From Arthrobacter mobilis (GTDB lineage Bacteria > Actinomycetota > Actinomycetes > Actinomycetales > Micrococcaceae), in the NCBI RefSeq assembly GCF_012395835.1, contig NZ_JAAZSQ010000004.1, positions 159,536 through 223,535 of the forward strand: a stretch of DNA of 64,000 nt, in the 5' to 3' direction. The stretch's first letter is position 1; the number at the start of each line of letters is the position of its first letter. The position numbers and the translations under genes are program-made. Under the pieces are notes generated by a model that had not been told where the DNA came from, ran no database searches, and worked only from the letters and a program-made list of their open reading frames with translations. Below, piece after piece: positions 26,384-34,328 of this stretch.

Positions 26384-26572
26384 TCAGGTGGCGGACTTCT
26401 CCACGACGAAGTCACCGCCGGGGAAAACGACAGACTCGTGCCCGTCGTCGAACCGGACAAAATACGGCGGTGCCCCGCCTTCGCCCCGGACCTCGAGGAT
26501 CTCCCCGTGCCGGTCCGGGGACTCCACCGTCCGGCCCCGGATGATGATCCGGTCACCTTTCGCTGCGTTCAT
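26384..26572 (-). CDS. DUF1918 domain protein
   Basis: The 62-residue protein is a complete DUF1918 domain: KGDRIIIRGRTVESPDRHGEILEVRG followed by PPYFVRFDDGHESVVFPGGDF. These are small SH3-like beta barrels common in actinobacteria, with no known function. It is monocistronic with its own hairpin. Confidence 0.85.
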   Translation of the reverse strand: MNAAKGDRIIIRGRTVESPDRHGEILEVRGEGGAPPYFVRFDDGHESVVFPGGDFVVEKSAT

Positions 26573-26744
26573 GGCCTATCACCTCCTCTGTCCCCAAGCG
26601 TACGGATCCGCACCGTCCGGGGGAACAGCCTACCGGCGTGTCCTGCCGCCCGGCCGGGGAACGGCGACGGCGGCGTCCGGGCAGGCCAACCGGCCCAACC
26701 GGGCACCGCCGTCGTGCGGAGCCGCGTCCGGCTCCTGGCAGGCG

Positions 26745-26885
26745 TCAGTGCTTCCGCAGATGCGCCACCGGATCGGCGGGAGCGCCACCGGTGGCCTTGG
26801 CGCGCTTTTCCGCCCGTTTTTGCTTGATCGTCAGCCCCTTGGACTGCTTTTTCTGCTCATGCCGATGCGGCGACTTGTCACGCAT
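26745..26885 (-). CDS. Small lysine-rich conserved actinobacterial protein
   Basis: The 46-residue product MRDKSPHRHEQKKQSKGLTI... is very basic, with a KQKRAEKRAKA helix and the ending HLRKH. I recognise it as a short protein repeatedly annotated as hypothetical in Micrococcaceae; no function is known. A GGGAG sequence precedes the ATG at 26885 (reading CCGTGAGGGAGTACACC...). The composition suggests nucleic acid binding, which is inference. Confidence 0.65.
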   Translation of the reverse strand: MRDKSPHRHEQKKQSKGLTIKQKRAEKRAKATGGAPADPVAHLRKH

Positions 26886-27026
26886 GGTGTACTCCCTCAC
26901 GGAGGGCCCGGGCGGGCCGGAATCCTTACGCTGTGTCCCCCACCTTCGTACGATACGCCCGTTGCGCCCGGATGCAAGGGGGCATGAAGCGGCAGGCCAG
27001 GGTGGACTCCCGGACCACCTTTTCAC

Positions 27027-28319
27027 TCAGGCGGCGGCTTCGGGCACGGGCTCGCGCTCGGGTTCCGGAGCCCGCCGCAGCGCCAGCAGCGAGAGCGCGG
27101 CCAGCCCGCACAGCACGGCGGCGGAGACCCAGGCCAGCAGATAGCTGCCGGTGGACTCGCGGATCCAGCCGGCGGCCGCGGCGGCCACGCCGGCACCGAC
27201 CATGTGCGAGGCGAAGACCCAGCCGAAGACGATCCCGGCCCGTTCGAGGCCGAAGTGGATCCGGCACAGCGCCACGGTCGGCGGCACGGTGGCCACCCAG
27301 TCCAACCCGTAGAACACGATGAACAGCCACAGCGGGGGCTCGATGCCGGGCCCGAGCAGGGAATTGACGAAGACCAGGGACAGCCCGCGCAGGCCGTAAT
27401 AGGCGACCAGCAGCAGCGCGGGGTTGAAGCGGTCGGTCAGCCAGCCGGAGGCCACGGTGCCGGCAATGTCGAACACGCCGATCAGGGCCAGCAGTCCGGC
27501 CGCCGTGGCAGCGGGCATGCCGTGGTCGTGCGCGGCCGGGATGAAATGTGTCTGGATCAACCCGTTGGTTGACCAGCCGCAGACCCAGAAGGTGAAGACC
27601 AGGATCCAGAAGGCCCGGGAGGAGAGGCTGTCCCGGAGCACCGTCAGCGCCAGCCGTCCGGCGGAGATTTTCGCGGGGCCAGGCGCGGGCACGGGCTGCG
27701 CCGGGTCCTCACCGAACGGCCGGCGCCCGATGGCCTGCGGGCTGTCGGCGAAGAAGAGCGCCATGAAGGGGATGATGGCGGCGGCCACCAGCGCGCTGGC
27801 CAGGGCGGCTGCCCGCCACCCCGGATGGTGCGTCAGGGCGACGATCAGCGGCAGGAAGACCAGCTGCCCGCAGGCGTTGGCTCCGGAGAAGAAGCCCATC
27901 ACCAGCCCGCGCCGGGTGGCGAACCAGCGGTTGGCCACGATCGAGCCGAACACCAGTGCCATGACGCCGGTGCCGGTGCCGACGAACAGGCCCCAGAGGA
28001 GCCACAGCTGCCACAGCTCGGTCATCACCACGGTCAGACCGCTGCCCAGCGCGGTCAGCGCCAGGCCTGCGATGACCACCCGCTTGACGCCCAGCCGCTC
28101 CATGGCCGCGGCGGCAAAGGGCGCCGTCAGTCCGTAGACAACCAGGTTCAGCGTGACGGCGCCGCTGGTGCCGGTGCGGGTCCCGCCGAACTCGGATTCG
28201 AGCGGCTCGAACAGCGCCCCGGTCGTAGATCGGAAGGCCGCCCCGGCCACCAACGCGAGCAAGGTCAGGACTGCGATGATCCACGCCGGGTGGACTGCTC
28301 TCAGGTTCCGGACAAGCAC
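27027..28319 (-). CDS. MFS transporter, monocarboxylate/OFA-like
   Basis: This 430-residue major facilitator has 12 predicted membrane segments, the loop 2-3 motif (AAAMERLGVKRVVIAG) and a duplicated counterpart later (SGWLTDRFNPALLLVAYYG). The segment GLVMGFFSGANACGQLVFLP resembles OFA/monocarboxylate transporters. A charged central loop and a C-terminal Ala/Pro/Glu tail are present. Neighbours give no substrate clue. Confidence 0.8.
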   Translation of the reverse strand: MLVRNLRAVHPAWIIAVLTLLALVAGAAFRSTTGALFEPLESEFGGTRTGTSGAVTLNLVVYGLTAPFAAAAMERLGVKRVVIAGLALTALGSGLTVVMTELWQLWLLWGLFVGTGTGVMALVFGSIVANRWFATRRGLVMGFFSGANACGQLVFLPLIVALTHHPGWRAAALASALVAAAIIPFMALFFADSPQAIGRRPFGEDPAQPVPAPGPAKISAGRLALTVLRDSLSSRAFWILVFTFWVCGWSTNGLIQTHFIPAAHDHGMPAATAAGLLALIGVFDIAGTVASGWLTDRFNPALLLVAYYGLRGLSLVFVNSLLGPGIEPPLWLFIVFYGLDWVATVPPTVALCRIHFGLERAGIVFGWVFASHMVGAGVAAAAAGWIRESTGSYLLAWVSAAVLCGLAALSLLALRRAPEPEREPVPEAAA

Positions 28320-28356
28320 CCGTCGATTCTAGGGCAACCCGCCGGCAGCCCGGGAC

Positions 28357-28384
28357 GGCGGGGCAGGCCGCCGGCGGCCCCGCC
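28357..28384. terminator. Hairpin downstream of the VOC gene
   Basis: GGCGGGGC and GCCCCGCC are separated by 12 bases, between the VOC gene stop and the MFS start on the minus strand. This would separate the two transcripts. Confidence 0.5.
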
Positions 28385-28418
28385 GCCAGGCCCGCGCCGC
28401 CGCGGCCGGACGCACTGC

Positions 28419-29222
28419 TCAGCCGCCCGCGCCGCCGGCGTCGGGCATCTGCGGCTTGATCACGGCGAACACCTCGCCTTGGGCGCCGGCCAGGATGGAC
28501 ATGCGCCCATAGGGGCTGTCCGTCGGCGGGAACAGGGCCTGGGCGCCCAGGTCCTGCGCCTTGGCAACCGAGGCATCCACGTCCTCGACGGCGAACCAGG
28601 CCAGCCAGTAGTTCGGCGCGCCCGCCGGAATGCTGCGGTCATCGTAGAAGCCGCCGGCGGCCTCGCCGTCGGCCCGCTTGAACGTGGCGTAGCGAAACTC
28701 GTCGGTATCGCCCAGGTCCTCGTAGCTGTAGCCGAAGACCTTGGCGTAGAAGTCCCTGGCGGCCTGGTACTCCCGGGTGTGCAGCTCGCTCCAGACCAGG
28801 GTGCCGGGCTCACCGTAGCGGCCGACGCCGTGGTGCGCTTTGGCCTGCCACAGGCCGAAGGCGGCTCCGCCGTTGTCCATGGCCACCGTCATCCGGCCGG
28901 CGTCCAGGACGTCGAAGGGCGGCATCATGAGGCTGCCGCCGGCGTCGGTCACCGCCGCGGCCGCCGCGTCGGCATCCTCGGTGGCCAGGTAGGTGGTCCA
29001 CACGCTGGGCATCGGGCCTGCGTTCGGCGGCTTGGGTCCGATGCCGGCCACCGGGCTGCCGCCGAGCAGGGCCATCAGGTAACCGCCGGCTTCCTGCGGG
29101 CCGTCCTGGACGTCCCAGCCGAAGAGGGCGGTGTAGAAGCTGCGGGCGGCCTGGACGTCGTCAACCTGGCAGTCGATCCAGCATGGGGCTCCGACGGGCC
29201 AAGGTTCGTTGCGGACTGGCAT
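28419..29222 (-). CDS. VOC family (glyoxalase-like) protein, tandem domains
   Basis: The 267-residue protein has two vicinal-oxygen-chelate domains, residues about 10-130 (WIDCQVDDVQAARSFYTALFGW) and 140-260 (WSELHTREYQAARDFYAKVFGY). The repeat of ARxFY at the same position in each half shows the duplication. Such tandem proteins are common in Streptomyces and Arthrobacter, some acting as hydroxylases or resistance proteins; the role here is unknown. I chose the ATG at 29222 (MPVRNEPWPVGAP) because GGGAG is seven bases upstream. Confidence 0.82.
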   Translation of the reverse strand: MPVRNEPWPVGAPCWIDCQVDDVQAARSFYTALFGWDVQDGPQEAGGYLMALLGGSPVAGIGPKPPNAGPMPSVWTTYLATEDADAAAAAVTDAGGSLMMPPFDVLDAGRMTVAMDNGGAAFGLWQAKAHHGVGRYGEPGTLVWSELHTREYQAARDFYAKVFGYSYEDLGDTDEFRYATFKRADGEAAGGFYDDRSIPAGAPNYWLAWFAVEDVDASVAKAQDLGAQALFPPTDSPYGRMSILAGAQGEVFAVIKPQMPDAGGAGG

Positions 29223-29349
29223 GGGGCACTCCCTTGACATTGATGGGTTGGTGCGCCGGCCGGCCAGCGGCCGGTGCAGTCGTGAATCTAGCAGCCGGAT
29301 CGGACAACTTGAACAGCAGTTTCCAAATGCCCGGCGACGCAGTATCTTT

Positions 29350-29364
29350 ATGAATGTTGTTCAT
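29350..29364. promoter_or_regulatory. Inverted repeat ATGAA-N5-TTCAT upstream of the aldehyde dehydrogenase
   Basis: A 5-5-5 palindrome lies in an AT-rich patch about 90 bases before the GTG start of the aldehyde dehydrogenase gene. It may be an operator. No adjacent regulator gene is present. Confidence 0.35.
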
Positions 29365-29453
29365 TTCACATTTCCGGACTTCCGCGAAATGATGGCAACA
29401 GGGCGGCTTTCCTGTACCCAGCCGCGCCTTGACACCAGATAGGAGCCTTGGCT

Positions 29454-30851
29454 GTGACAACCACTTCCCAGTCGACGAAACTCGGCTACCGCGTGCAGAA
29501 CCCCGCCACCGGGGAGGTGGTGGAGGAGTTCCCCACCGCCACCGACGCGCAGATCCAGGACGCCCTGACCGCGGCGCACGAAGCCTACCTGTCCTGGCGG
29601 GAGGTCCCGATCGCCGAGCGGGCCAAGGTGGTGGCCCGCGTCGGGCAGCTGTTCACCGAGCGGGCGGACGAACTGGCCGCGATCATCACCGAGGAGATGG
29701 GCAAGCCGCTCTCCCAGTCCAAGGGCGAGGCCGAGTTCTGCACGGAGATCTTCGACTACTTCGCCACCGAGGGCCCGGCCCTGGCCGCGGACCAGGAAAT
29801 CAAGGCCATCGGCGGCGGCCGGGCGGTCATCGAAAAGCGCCCCGTCGGGGTGCTGCTGGGCATCATGCCCTGGAACTACCCCTACTACCAGGTGGCCCGC
29901 TTCGCGGCCCCGAACCTGGTCCTGGGCAACACCATCATCCTCAAGCACGCCGAGACCTGCCCGCGCTCGGCCCTGGCCATCCAGCAGATCATGGACGATG
30001 CCGGGGTGCCGGCCGGCGCGTACGTGAACGTCTTCGCCTCCCACGGGCAGATCGAGGACATCATCGCCGATGAGCGCGTCCAGGGCGTGTCCCTGACCGG
30101 CTCGGAGCGGGCCGGCGCGGCGATCGGGGCGATCGCCGGGCGCAACCTGAAGAAGGCCGTGCTGGAGCTCGGCGGCTCGGACCCCTACGTGGTCCTGGAC
30201 GCCGCGGACGTCAAGGCTGCCGCGGCGGCCGCCTGGGAGACCCGGATGGAGAACACCGGGCAGGCCTGCAACTCCAACAAGCGCATGATCGTCATGGAGG
30301 ACATCTACGACGAGTTCGTCGCCGAACTGGCCCGCCAGGCCCAAAACCTCAAGCCCGGCAACCCGGCCGAGGAGGCGCCGGGCACCTTCGCCCCGCTCTC
30401 CTCCCGCGCCGCTGCCGAGGGCCTGGCCGAGCAGCTGCGCGACGCGGTCAACAAGGGCGCCACCCTGCACGCCGGCGGCAGGCTCGTCGACGGTCCCGGC
30501 GCCTACCTGGAGCCGGCCGTGCTCACCGGGGTCACCCCCGAAATGCGCGCCTGGCACGAGGAGCTCTTCGGCCCGGTCGCCGTGGTCTACAAGGTCTCCA
30601 GTGACGAAGAAGCCCTGAAGCTGGCCAACGACACCCCCTACGGGCTCGGCGGGGCCGTCTTCAGCACCGACACCGAACGCGCCCGGGCCCTGGCCGAGCG
30701 CCTGGAGGTCGGCATGACCAACGTCAACGGCGTCGGCGAAGGCGCCGACCTGCCCTTCGGCGGCGTCAAGCGCTCCGGCTTCGGCCGCGAACTCGGACCC
30801 CTGGGCATGGACGAATTCGTCAACAAGCGCCTGCTCTACATCGCCGAATAA
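29454..30851 (+). CDS. NAD(P)-dependent aldehyde dehydrogenase, succinate-semialdehyde type
   Basis: The 465-residue product belongs to the aldehyde dehydrogenase superfamily. Landmarks are MPWNYPYYQVARFAAPNLV, the cofactor motif SLTGSERAGAAIG, the general base in LELGGSDPYVV and the catalytic cysteine in NTGQACNSNKR. The short length and YRVQNPATGEVVEEF opening fit the GabD/Sad branch that oxidises succinate semialdehyde. I chose the GTG at 29454 because AGGAG (29441-29445) is eight bases upstream; the TTG at 29448 would be too close. A convergent APC permease may import a related amine or amino acid. Confidence 0.85.
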   Translation: MTTTSQSTKLGYRVQNPATGEVVEEFPTATDAQIQDALTAAHEAYLSWREVPIAERAKVVARVGQLFTERADELAAIITEEMGKPLSQSKGEAEFCTEIFDYFATEGPALAADQEIKAIGGGRAVIEKRPVGVLLGIMPWNYPYYQVARFAAPNLVLGNTIILKHAETCPRSALAIQQIMDDAGVPAGAYVNVFASHGQIEDIIADERVQGVSLTGSERAGAAIGAIAGRNLKKAVLELGGSDPYVVLDAADVKAAAAAAWETRMENTGQACNSNKRMIVMEDIYDEFVAELARQAQNLKPGNPAEEAPGTFAPLSSRAAAEGLAEQLRDAVNKGATLHAGGRLVDGPGAYLEPAVLTGVTPEMRAWHEELFGPVAVVYKVSSDEEALKLANDTPYGLGGAVFSTDTERARALAERLEVGMTNVNGVGEGADLPFGGVKRSGFGRELGPLGMDEFVNKRLLYIAE

Positions 30852-30910
30852 GGATCGGGGCGCTCACGCGCCACGGCAGGTCCCCGCGCCCCATCCGACA
30901 TCGGACAGGC

Positions 30911-30950
30911 AACAGCGGCGGCGGCACCGGAAGGTGCCGCCGCCGCTGTT
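30911..30950. terminator. Long bidirectional terminator hairpin
   Basis: An 18-base-pair perfect stem (starting AACAGCGGCGGCGGCACC) closes on a GGAA tetraloop, a stable GNRA loop. Its ends supply AA/TT on both sides. It lies between the aldehyde dehydrogenase and the convergent APC permease. Confidence 0.9.
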
Positions 30951-30986
30951 ACTCCACCTGCATGGGTGTCAGTGCGCTCAGCGGAC

Positions 30987-32423
30987 TCAGCGGGAGCGCT
31001 GCCGCACCGCGGCCAGCACATGCTCTTCGGCTTCCGGCCCCGGCTTGATGCCGGCCGGAACACGGAAGAGGTAGATAATGCCGATGATCCACCACAACCC
31101 GAACAGAATCCAGGGTTCGATGCCCAACTGGGCCGGCATGCCCGGCATGTACAGGCTGAACAAGGCCACGCCCAGCACTGCTGCGGCCACGCCTATCACC
31201 AGGCCGCCCTTGCCACTGCCGCCAACGCGCAACGGACGGTCCATCCCGGGTTCGCGGCGGCGCAGGATCAGGAAGGAAATGGCCACCAGGGTGTAAGCCA
31301 GCACGATGCTCGGGGCACCGGAATCCACCAGCCAGCCCAGCATCTGGACGCCGAAGAACGGCGCCAGGAAGCTCAGGGTCCCAATGAACAGCAGGGAGTT
31401 GTGCGGGGTTCCGTACTTCGGGTGCAGGCGGCCGAACCATGCCGGCAGCATGCCGGAGCGGGCCAGCGAGAACATCAGCCGGGACGCCCCCAGCAGCAGG
31501 GAGTTCCAGGAGGTAAGAATGCCGGCGATGCCGCCGGCAATAAGCACCTTGGCCATGAGGTCGGAGCCGAACATGGCGCCCACTGCGTCGGCCGTCGCGA
31601 TGTCGGTCTGGGCAAGTTCGCCGGCAGTCATGGCAGAGGAAGTGGTCAGCACCACCATGACGTACCAGATGGTGGCCAGAATGACCGAAACCACTACCAG
31701 CTTGCCGATCTGCCGCGCCGGGATGTTCACTTCCTCGGCGGACTGCGGGATGACGTCGAAGCCGATGAAGAGGAACGGAACCACGACCAGCACGGCGAAG
31801 AACCCGTTCATGCCGCCGGTAAAGAACGGCTGCATGTTCGAGACTTCGCCGCCGGTGAAGGCTCCGGCAATCATCACCAGTCCGATGGCCAGCAGGAACA
31901 GCACGACGAAGTTCTGGACGATGCCGGCTTCCTTGACGCCGCGGATGTTGATCCACGTAATGACGACGGCGGCGACGGCACCAACCAGCGCCCAGGTCAG
32001 GTGCACGTCGAAGCCTGCGACGTTCCAGAGCTTGATCTGGCTCAGGTCCGGGAAGATGTACTGCACGGTCCGCGGCAGGGCCACCGCTTCAAAGGCCACG
32101 ATGGTCACGTAGCCGCCGATAATGGCCCAGGATCCGATGAACGAGGTGCGCGGGCCCATTGCCCGCATGATGTAGTTATGCTCGCCGCCAGCCTTGGGCA
32201 TTGCGGCGCACAGTTCCGCATAGGTCAGGCCGACGACACCCATGATGACGCCGCCAGTGACCATTGCCGCTACCGAGCCCATGGTGCCGGCTGATTCGAG
32301 CCAGCCTCCGGTCAGGACCACCCAGCCGAAGCCGATCATGGCGCCGAAGCCGAGTGCGAGGACGTCCAAGCGTCCGAGAACCTTTTTCAATGAGGGTTCG
32401 GTTTCGTGTTGTGACACGGCCAT
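30987..32423 (-). CDS. APC family amino acid/amine permease
   Basis: The gene encodes a 478-residue permease with about 12 membrane segments. The first carries the APC signature GFGAMIGFGWVVLTGGWLE, followed by AELCAAMPKAGGEHNYIMRA. AGGAAGGGGAG precedes the ATG. The gene is lower in GC than its neighbours, suggesting transfer or different codon pressure. It faces the aldehyde dehydrogenase gene, so uptake of an amine or gamma-amino acid that becomes an aldehyde is plausible but unproven. Confidence 0.85.
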   Translation of the reverse strand: MAVSQHETEPSLKKVLGRLDVLALGFGAMIGFGWVVLTGGWLESAGTMGSVAAMVTGGVIMGVVGLTYAELCAAMPKAGGEHNYIMRAMGPRTSFIGSWAIIGGYVTIVAFEAVALPRTVQYIFPDLSQIKLWNVAGFDVHLTWALVGAVAAVVITWINIRGVKEAGIVQNFVVLFLLAIGLVMIAGAFTGGEVSNMQPFFTGGMNGFFAVLVVVPFLFIGFDVIPQSAEEVNIPARQIGKLVVVSVILATIWYVMVVLTTSSAMTAGELAQTDIATADAVGAMFGSDLMAKVLIAGGIAGILTSWNSLLLGASRLMFSLARSGMLPAWFGRLHPKYGTPHNSLLFIGTLSFLAPFFGVQMLGWLVDSGAPSIVLAYTLVAISFLILRRREPGMDRPLRVGGSGKGGLVIGVAAAVLGVALFSLYMPGMPAQLGIEPWILFGLWWIIGIIYLFRVPAGIKPGPEAEEHVLAAVRQRSR

Positions 32424-32450
32424 ACCGATCTCCCCTTCCTATTTCCGTAA

Positions 32451-32465
32451 ATGCCGATCCGGCAT
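32451..32465. promoter_or_regulatory. Palindrome ATGCCG-ATC-CGGCAT ahead of the APC permease
   Basis: A perfect 6-3-6 inverted repeat lies 28 bases upstream of the permease start on the minus strand, in the probable leader or promoter. It may be an operator. The cognate regulator is not adjacent. Confidence 0.45.
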
Positions 32466-32601
32466 GAAATCCAACCGCTCAACGGTACTATCCGCCGCCC
32501 GGCCGCCCGAATCCGCGCGGCCGGCACCCTGCGGCGCCCCTCCGGGGCCGGACGGCGCCGCATCCGCCGTCGTCCGGGGTCGGCTAAACTCAGGTTCCAC
32601 C

Positions 32602-32985
32602 ATGAGCACATCCACCAGCTCTCCCAGCACCGTCCGGATCGATGCCTGGCTCTGGGCCATCCGCGCCTACAAAACCCGCTCCGCGGCCACCGCTGCCTGC
32701 CGCGCCGGGCATGTGCGGCTAAACGGCAACCCGGCCAAGGCGTCCCAGACGGTGGTGCCCGGGGACACCATCCGCGTCCGGCAGCCCGGCTACGAACGCA
32801 TCCTGGAGGTCAGGCGACTGATCGCCAAGCGTGTGGGCGCCGAGGCCGCCTCCCACTGCTTCACCGACCACACCCCGGAACGTCCACCCATGCCCGCCCT
32901 GGGCCTGCCACAGCGCGACCGCGGCACCGGCCGGCCCACCAAGAAGGAACGCCGGGAGCTGGAACGCCTGCGCGGCCTGCGCTGA
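32602..32985 (+). CDS. S4-domain RNA-binding protein, Hsp15-like
   Basis: The protein has 127 residues with an S4 fold (about residues 10-70: VRIDAWLWAIRAYKTRSAATAACRAG, then VRLNGNPAKASQTVVPGDTIRV). A basic tail rich in Lys, Arg and Glu ends RRELERLRGLR. Homologues such as Hsp15 bind free 50S subunits with stalled nascent chains. A TAAACT -10-like box at 32585-32590 leaves an untranslated leader of only about five bases, and there is no obvious ribosome binding site. Confidence 0.85.
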   Translation: MSTSTSSPSTVRIDAWLWAIRAYKTRSAATAACRAGHVRLNGNPAKASQTVVPGDTIRVRQPGYERILEVRRLIAKRVGAEAASHCFTDHTPERPPMPALGLPQRDRGTGRPTKKERRELERLRGLR

Positions 32986-33071
32986 CCGGGCCCTGCCGGG
33001 CGTGAGCCAGCGAACACCGGGGCGGGCGAATCTGCCGGCTGCCGGTTGCTCACGCCTGCCGGCCTCCCCAC

Positions 33072-33113
33072 CGCTCTCTTCGTTCGCGGCGTGGCCCCTC
33101 GGCCGGTAGACTT
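33072..33113 (+). repeat. Intergenic element with TAGACT, related to that at 5471-5513
   Basis: The stretch containing TTCGTTCGCGGCGTGGCCCC, then TCGGCCGGTAGACTT, aligns with the sequence just ahead of the adenine deaminase (TGCGCTCGCGGCGGGGCCCT, then CGGCGGTTAAGCTT). Both end in a -10-like hexamer (TAGACT at 33107-33112, TAAGCT at 5508-5513). It probably drives the UDG-family gene. Just upstream, GGCGTGAGC (32999-33007) and GCTCACGCC (33048-33056) form a long-loop inverted repeat. Confidence 0.45.
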
Positions 33114-33231
33114 GTACGGCCCGTTCAGGCGGCCAGCTCCCCCAGCTGCCGCCCCACCCGCACGCCCCGCCCCGCGGCCCGACCGCAGACTCGGGTGTGC
33201 GCGCACGATCCTGCAGGAGACACAGCCCTAC

Positions 33232-33867
33232 ATGCATGGCCTGGCCACCGATTCCGTCCACGAGCAGCTCCACGACCGCCGGTTCGACGAGACGATCGCC
33301 GAGGTCAACCGGCTCTGCGATTCACTCCGGGACCTGAAACCGGGCACCGAGGTGCCCTATGTGGACCCGGTCCACAACGCCGAGGAAGCCCGCGTGGTCA
33401 GCCTCTTTTCCAACACCGGCAGCGCTCCCGCCTCCGGCTTCATCGAGGCCGGCGACCAGGAGGCCACCACCCGGATGCTGGGCATCCAGTGGCAGCTGGG
33501 GCTGCGGCCGGAATGCATCATGCCGTGGAACGTCCACCCGTGGTTCACCCCCGGCCAGGCCAACGGCAAGCTCGCCCCGGAGCAGATTGCCGCCGGGCTC
33601 AAGCCGCTGCTGCGCCTGCTGGCGCTCACTCCCCGGGCCTGCACGCTGGTGGCCCATGGCACCGAGGCCCACAAACTGGCGGCCCTGCTGCTGAAGACCC
33701 AAAACCCGCTGCTCTGGCGCCGCGGCTTCAAAACCTACAAGGTCCGGTCCCTGAGCGGCCGCGGCTTCGCCGGCTCGGCGGAGAAGCAGGCGCAATGGCT
33801 GGACGAGATGCAGCAGGCCTACGCCGATTCGATGGCCCGCTGCGGGTTGCCTCGCCGCGGGCAGTAG
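33232..33867 (+). CDS. Uracil-DNA glycosylase superfamily protein
   Basis: The product has about 211 residues. The UDG-fold motif near the first loop reads FSNTGSAPASGFIEAGDQEATTRML, and the second and third are CIMPWNVHPW and VAHGTEAHKL. The pattern fits the group of UDG-like proteins in which WNVxPW replaces the usual loops; family 1/4/5 catalytic residues cannot be assigned with certainty. AGGAGA lies 11 bases before the ATG at 33232. It probably acts in base-excision repair, but other uses of this fold exist. Confidence 0.72.
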   Translation: MHGLATDSVHEQLHDRRFDETIAEVNRLCDSLRDLKPGTEVPYVDPVHNAEEARVVSLFSNTGSAPASGFIEAGDQEATTRMLGIQWQLGLRPECIMPWNVHPWFTPGQANGKLAPEQIAAGLKPLLRLLALTPRACTLVAHGTEAHKLAALLLKTQNPLLWRRGFKTYKVRSLSGRGFAGSAEKQAQWLDEMQQAYADSMARCGLPRRGQ

Positions 33868-33894
33868 CGGACAACGGCGACGGCGGCTCCCGGG

Positions 33895-33939
33895 CGCGCC
33901 GCGCCCCGGATCCGCTGCCCGGGTCCGGGGCGTGGCGCG
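33895..33939. terminator. Strong hairpin after the UDG-family gene
   Basis: A 16-base stem (CGCGCCGCGCCCCGGA with TCCGGGGCGTGGCGCG, one G-T pair) closes a 13-base loop. It starts 28 bases after the stop codon. Confidence 0.75.
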
Positions 33940-33987
33940 TCCATTCGCGTTATAGGCTGGGGGCATCCAGCGATCCGAGGAGATGCC

Positions 33988-34287
33988 ATGAGTGCCCTGC
34001 TGACCCCGCTCATTACCAGCGCCGGGCTGATCGGCGGCTTCAAGACTGCCCGGGCCACCGGCAACCGGCCCCTGGGCGGCGCGGTGCTGGCCGCCGCCGG
34101 AGGTGCTGCCTACAGCATCTGGCAGCGCGAGGCAGGCACCGGTACCGCGGCGGCACTGACCGGCGCCTACCTCGCGGCCTTCGGCCTGTCGCACCCGCTG
34201 GCCAAGAAGATCGGGGCCTGGCCCTCGGTCTACACCGTCAGCGCGGCCACCGCCGTGGCCTCGCTGGTTTTCGGCCGCCGGCGCTGA
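33988..34287 (+). CDS. Small membrane protein of unknown function
   Basis: The 99-residue protein is largely hydrophobic with about three segments (residues 5-20, 30-48 and 55-90) and a short Arg-rich tail. I recognise no domain; similar short Ala/Gly-rich proteins occur in Arthrobacter. GAGGAG lies about seven bases before the ATG, and TATAGGCT (a -10-like box) lies about 30 bases upstream. It is flanked by a terminator and a convergent MFS gene, so it is monocistronic. Confidence 0.65.
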   Translation: MSALLTPLITSAGLIGGFKTARATGNRPLGGAVLAAAGGAAYSIWQREAGTGTAAALTGAYLAAFGLSHPLAKKIGAWPSVYTVSAATAVASLVFGRRR

Positions 34288-34328
34288 CCGGCCGCCGATC
34301 CTGACCGGAAGTTCGCCTGGGACGGCAT

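Noticed and set aside
29429..29434. TTGACA as a -35 box for the aldehyde dehydrogenase
   Set aside because: It lies only 20 bases before the start codon, leaving no room for a -10 box and ribosome site.
30911..30950. Inverted repeat as the end of a mobile element
   Set aside because: The two arms are adjacent with a GNRA loop between convergent genes, which is a terminator; no transposase or target duplication is seen.
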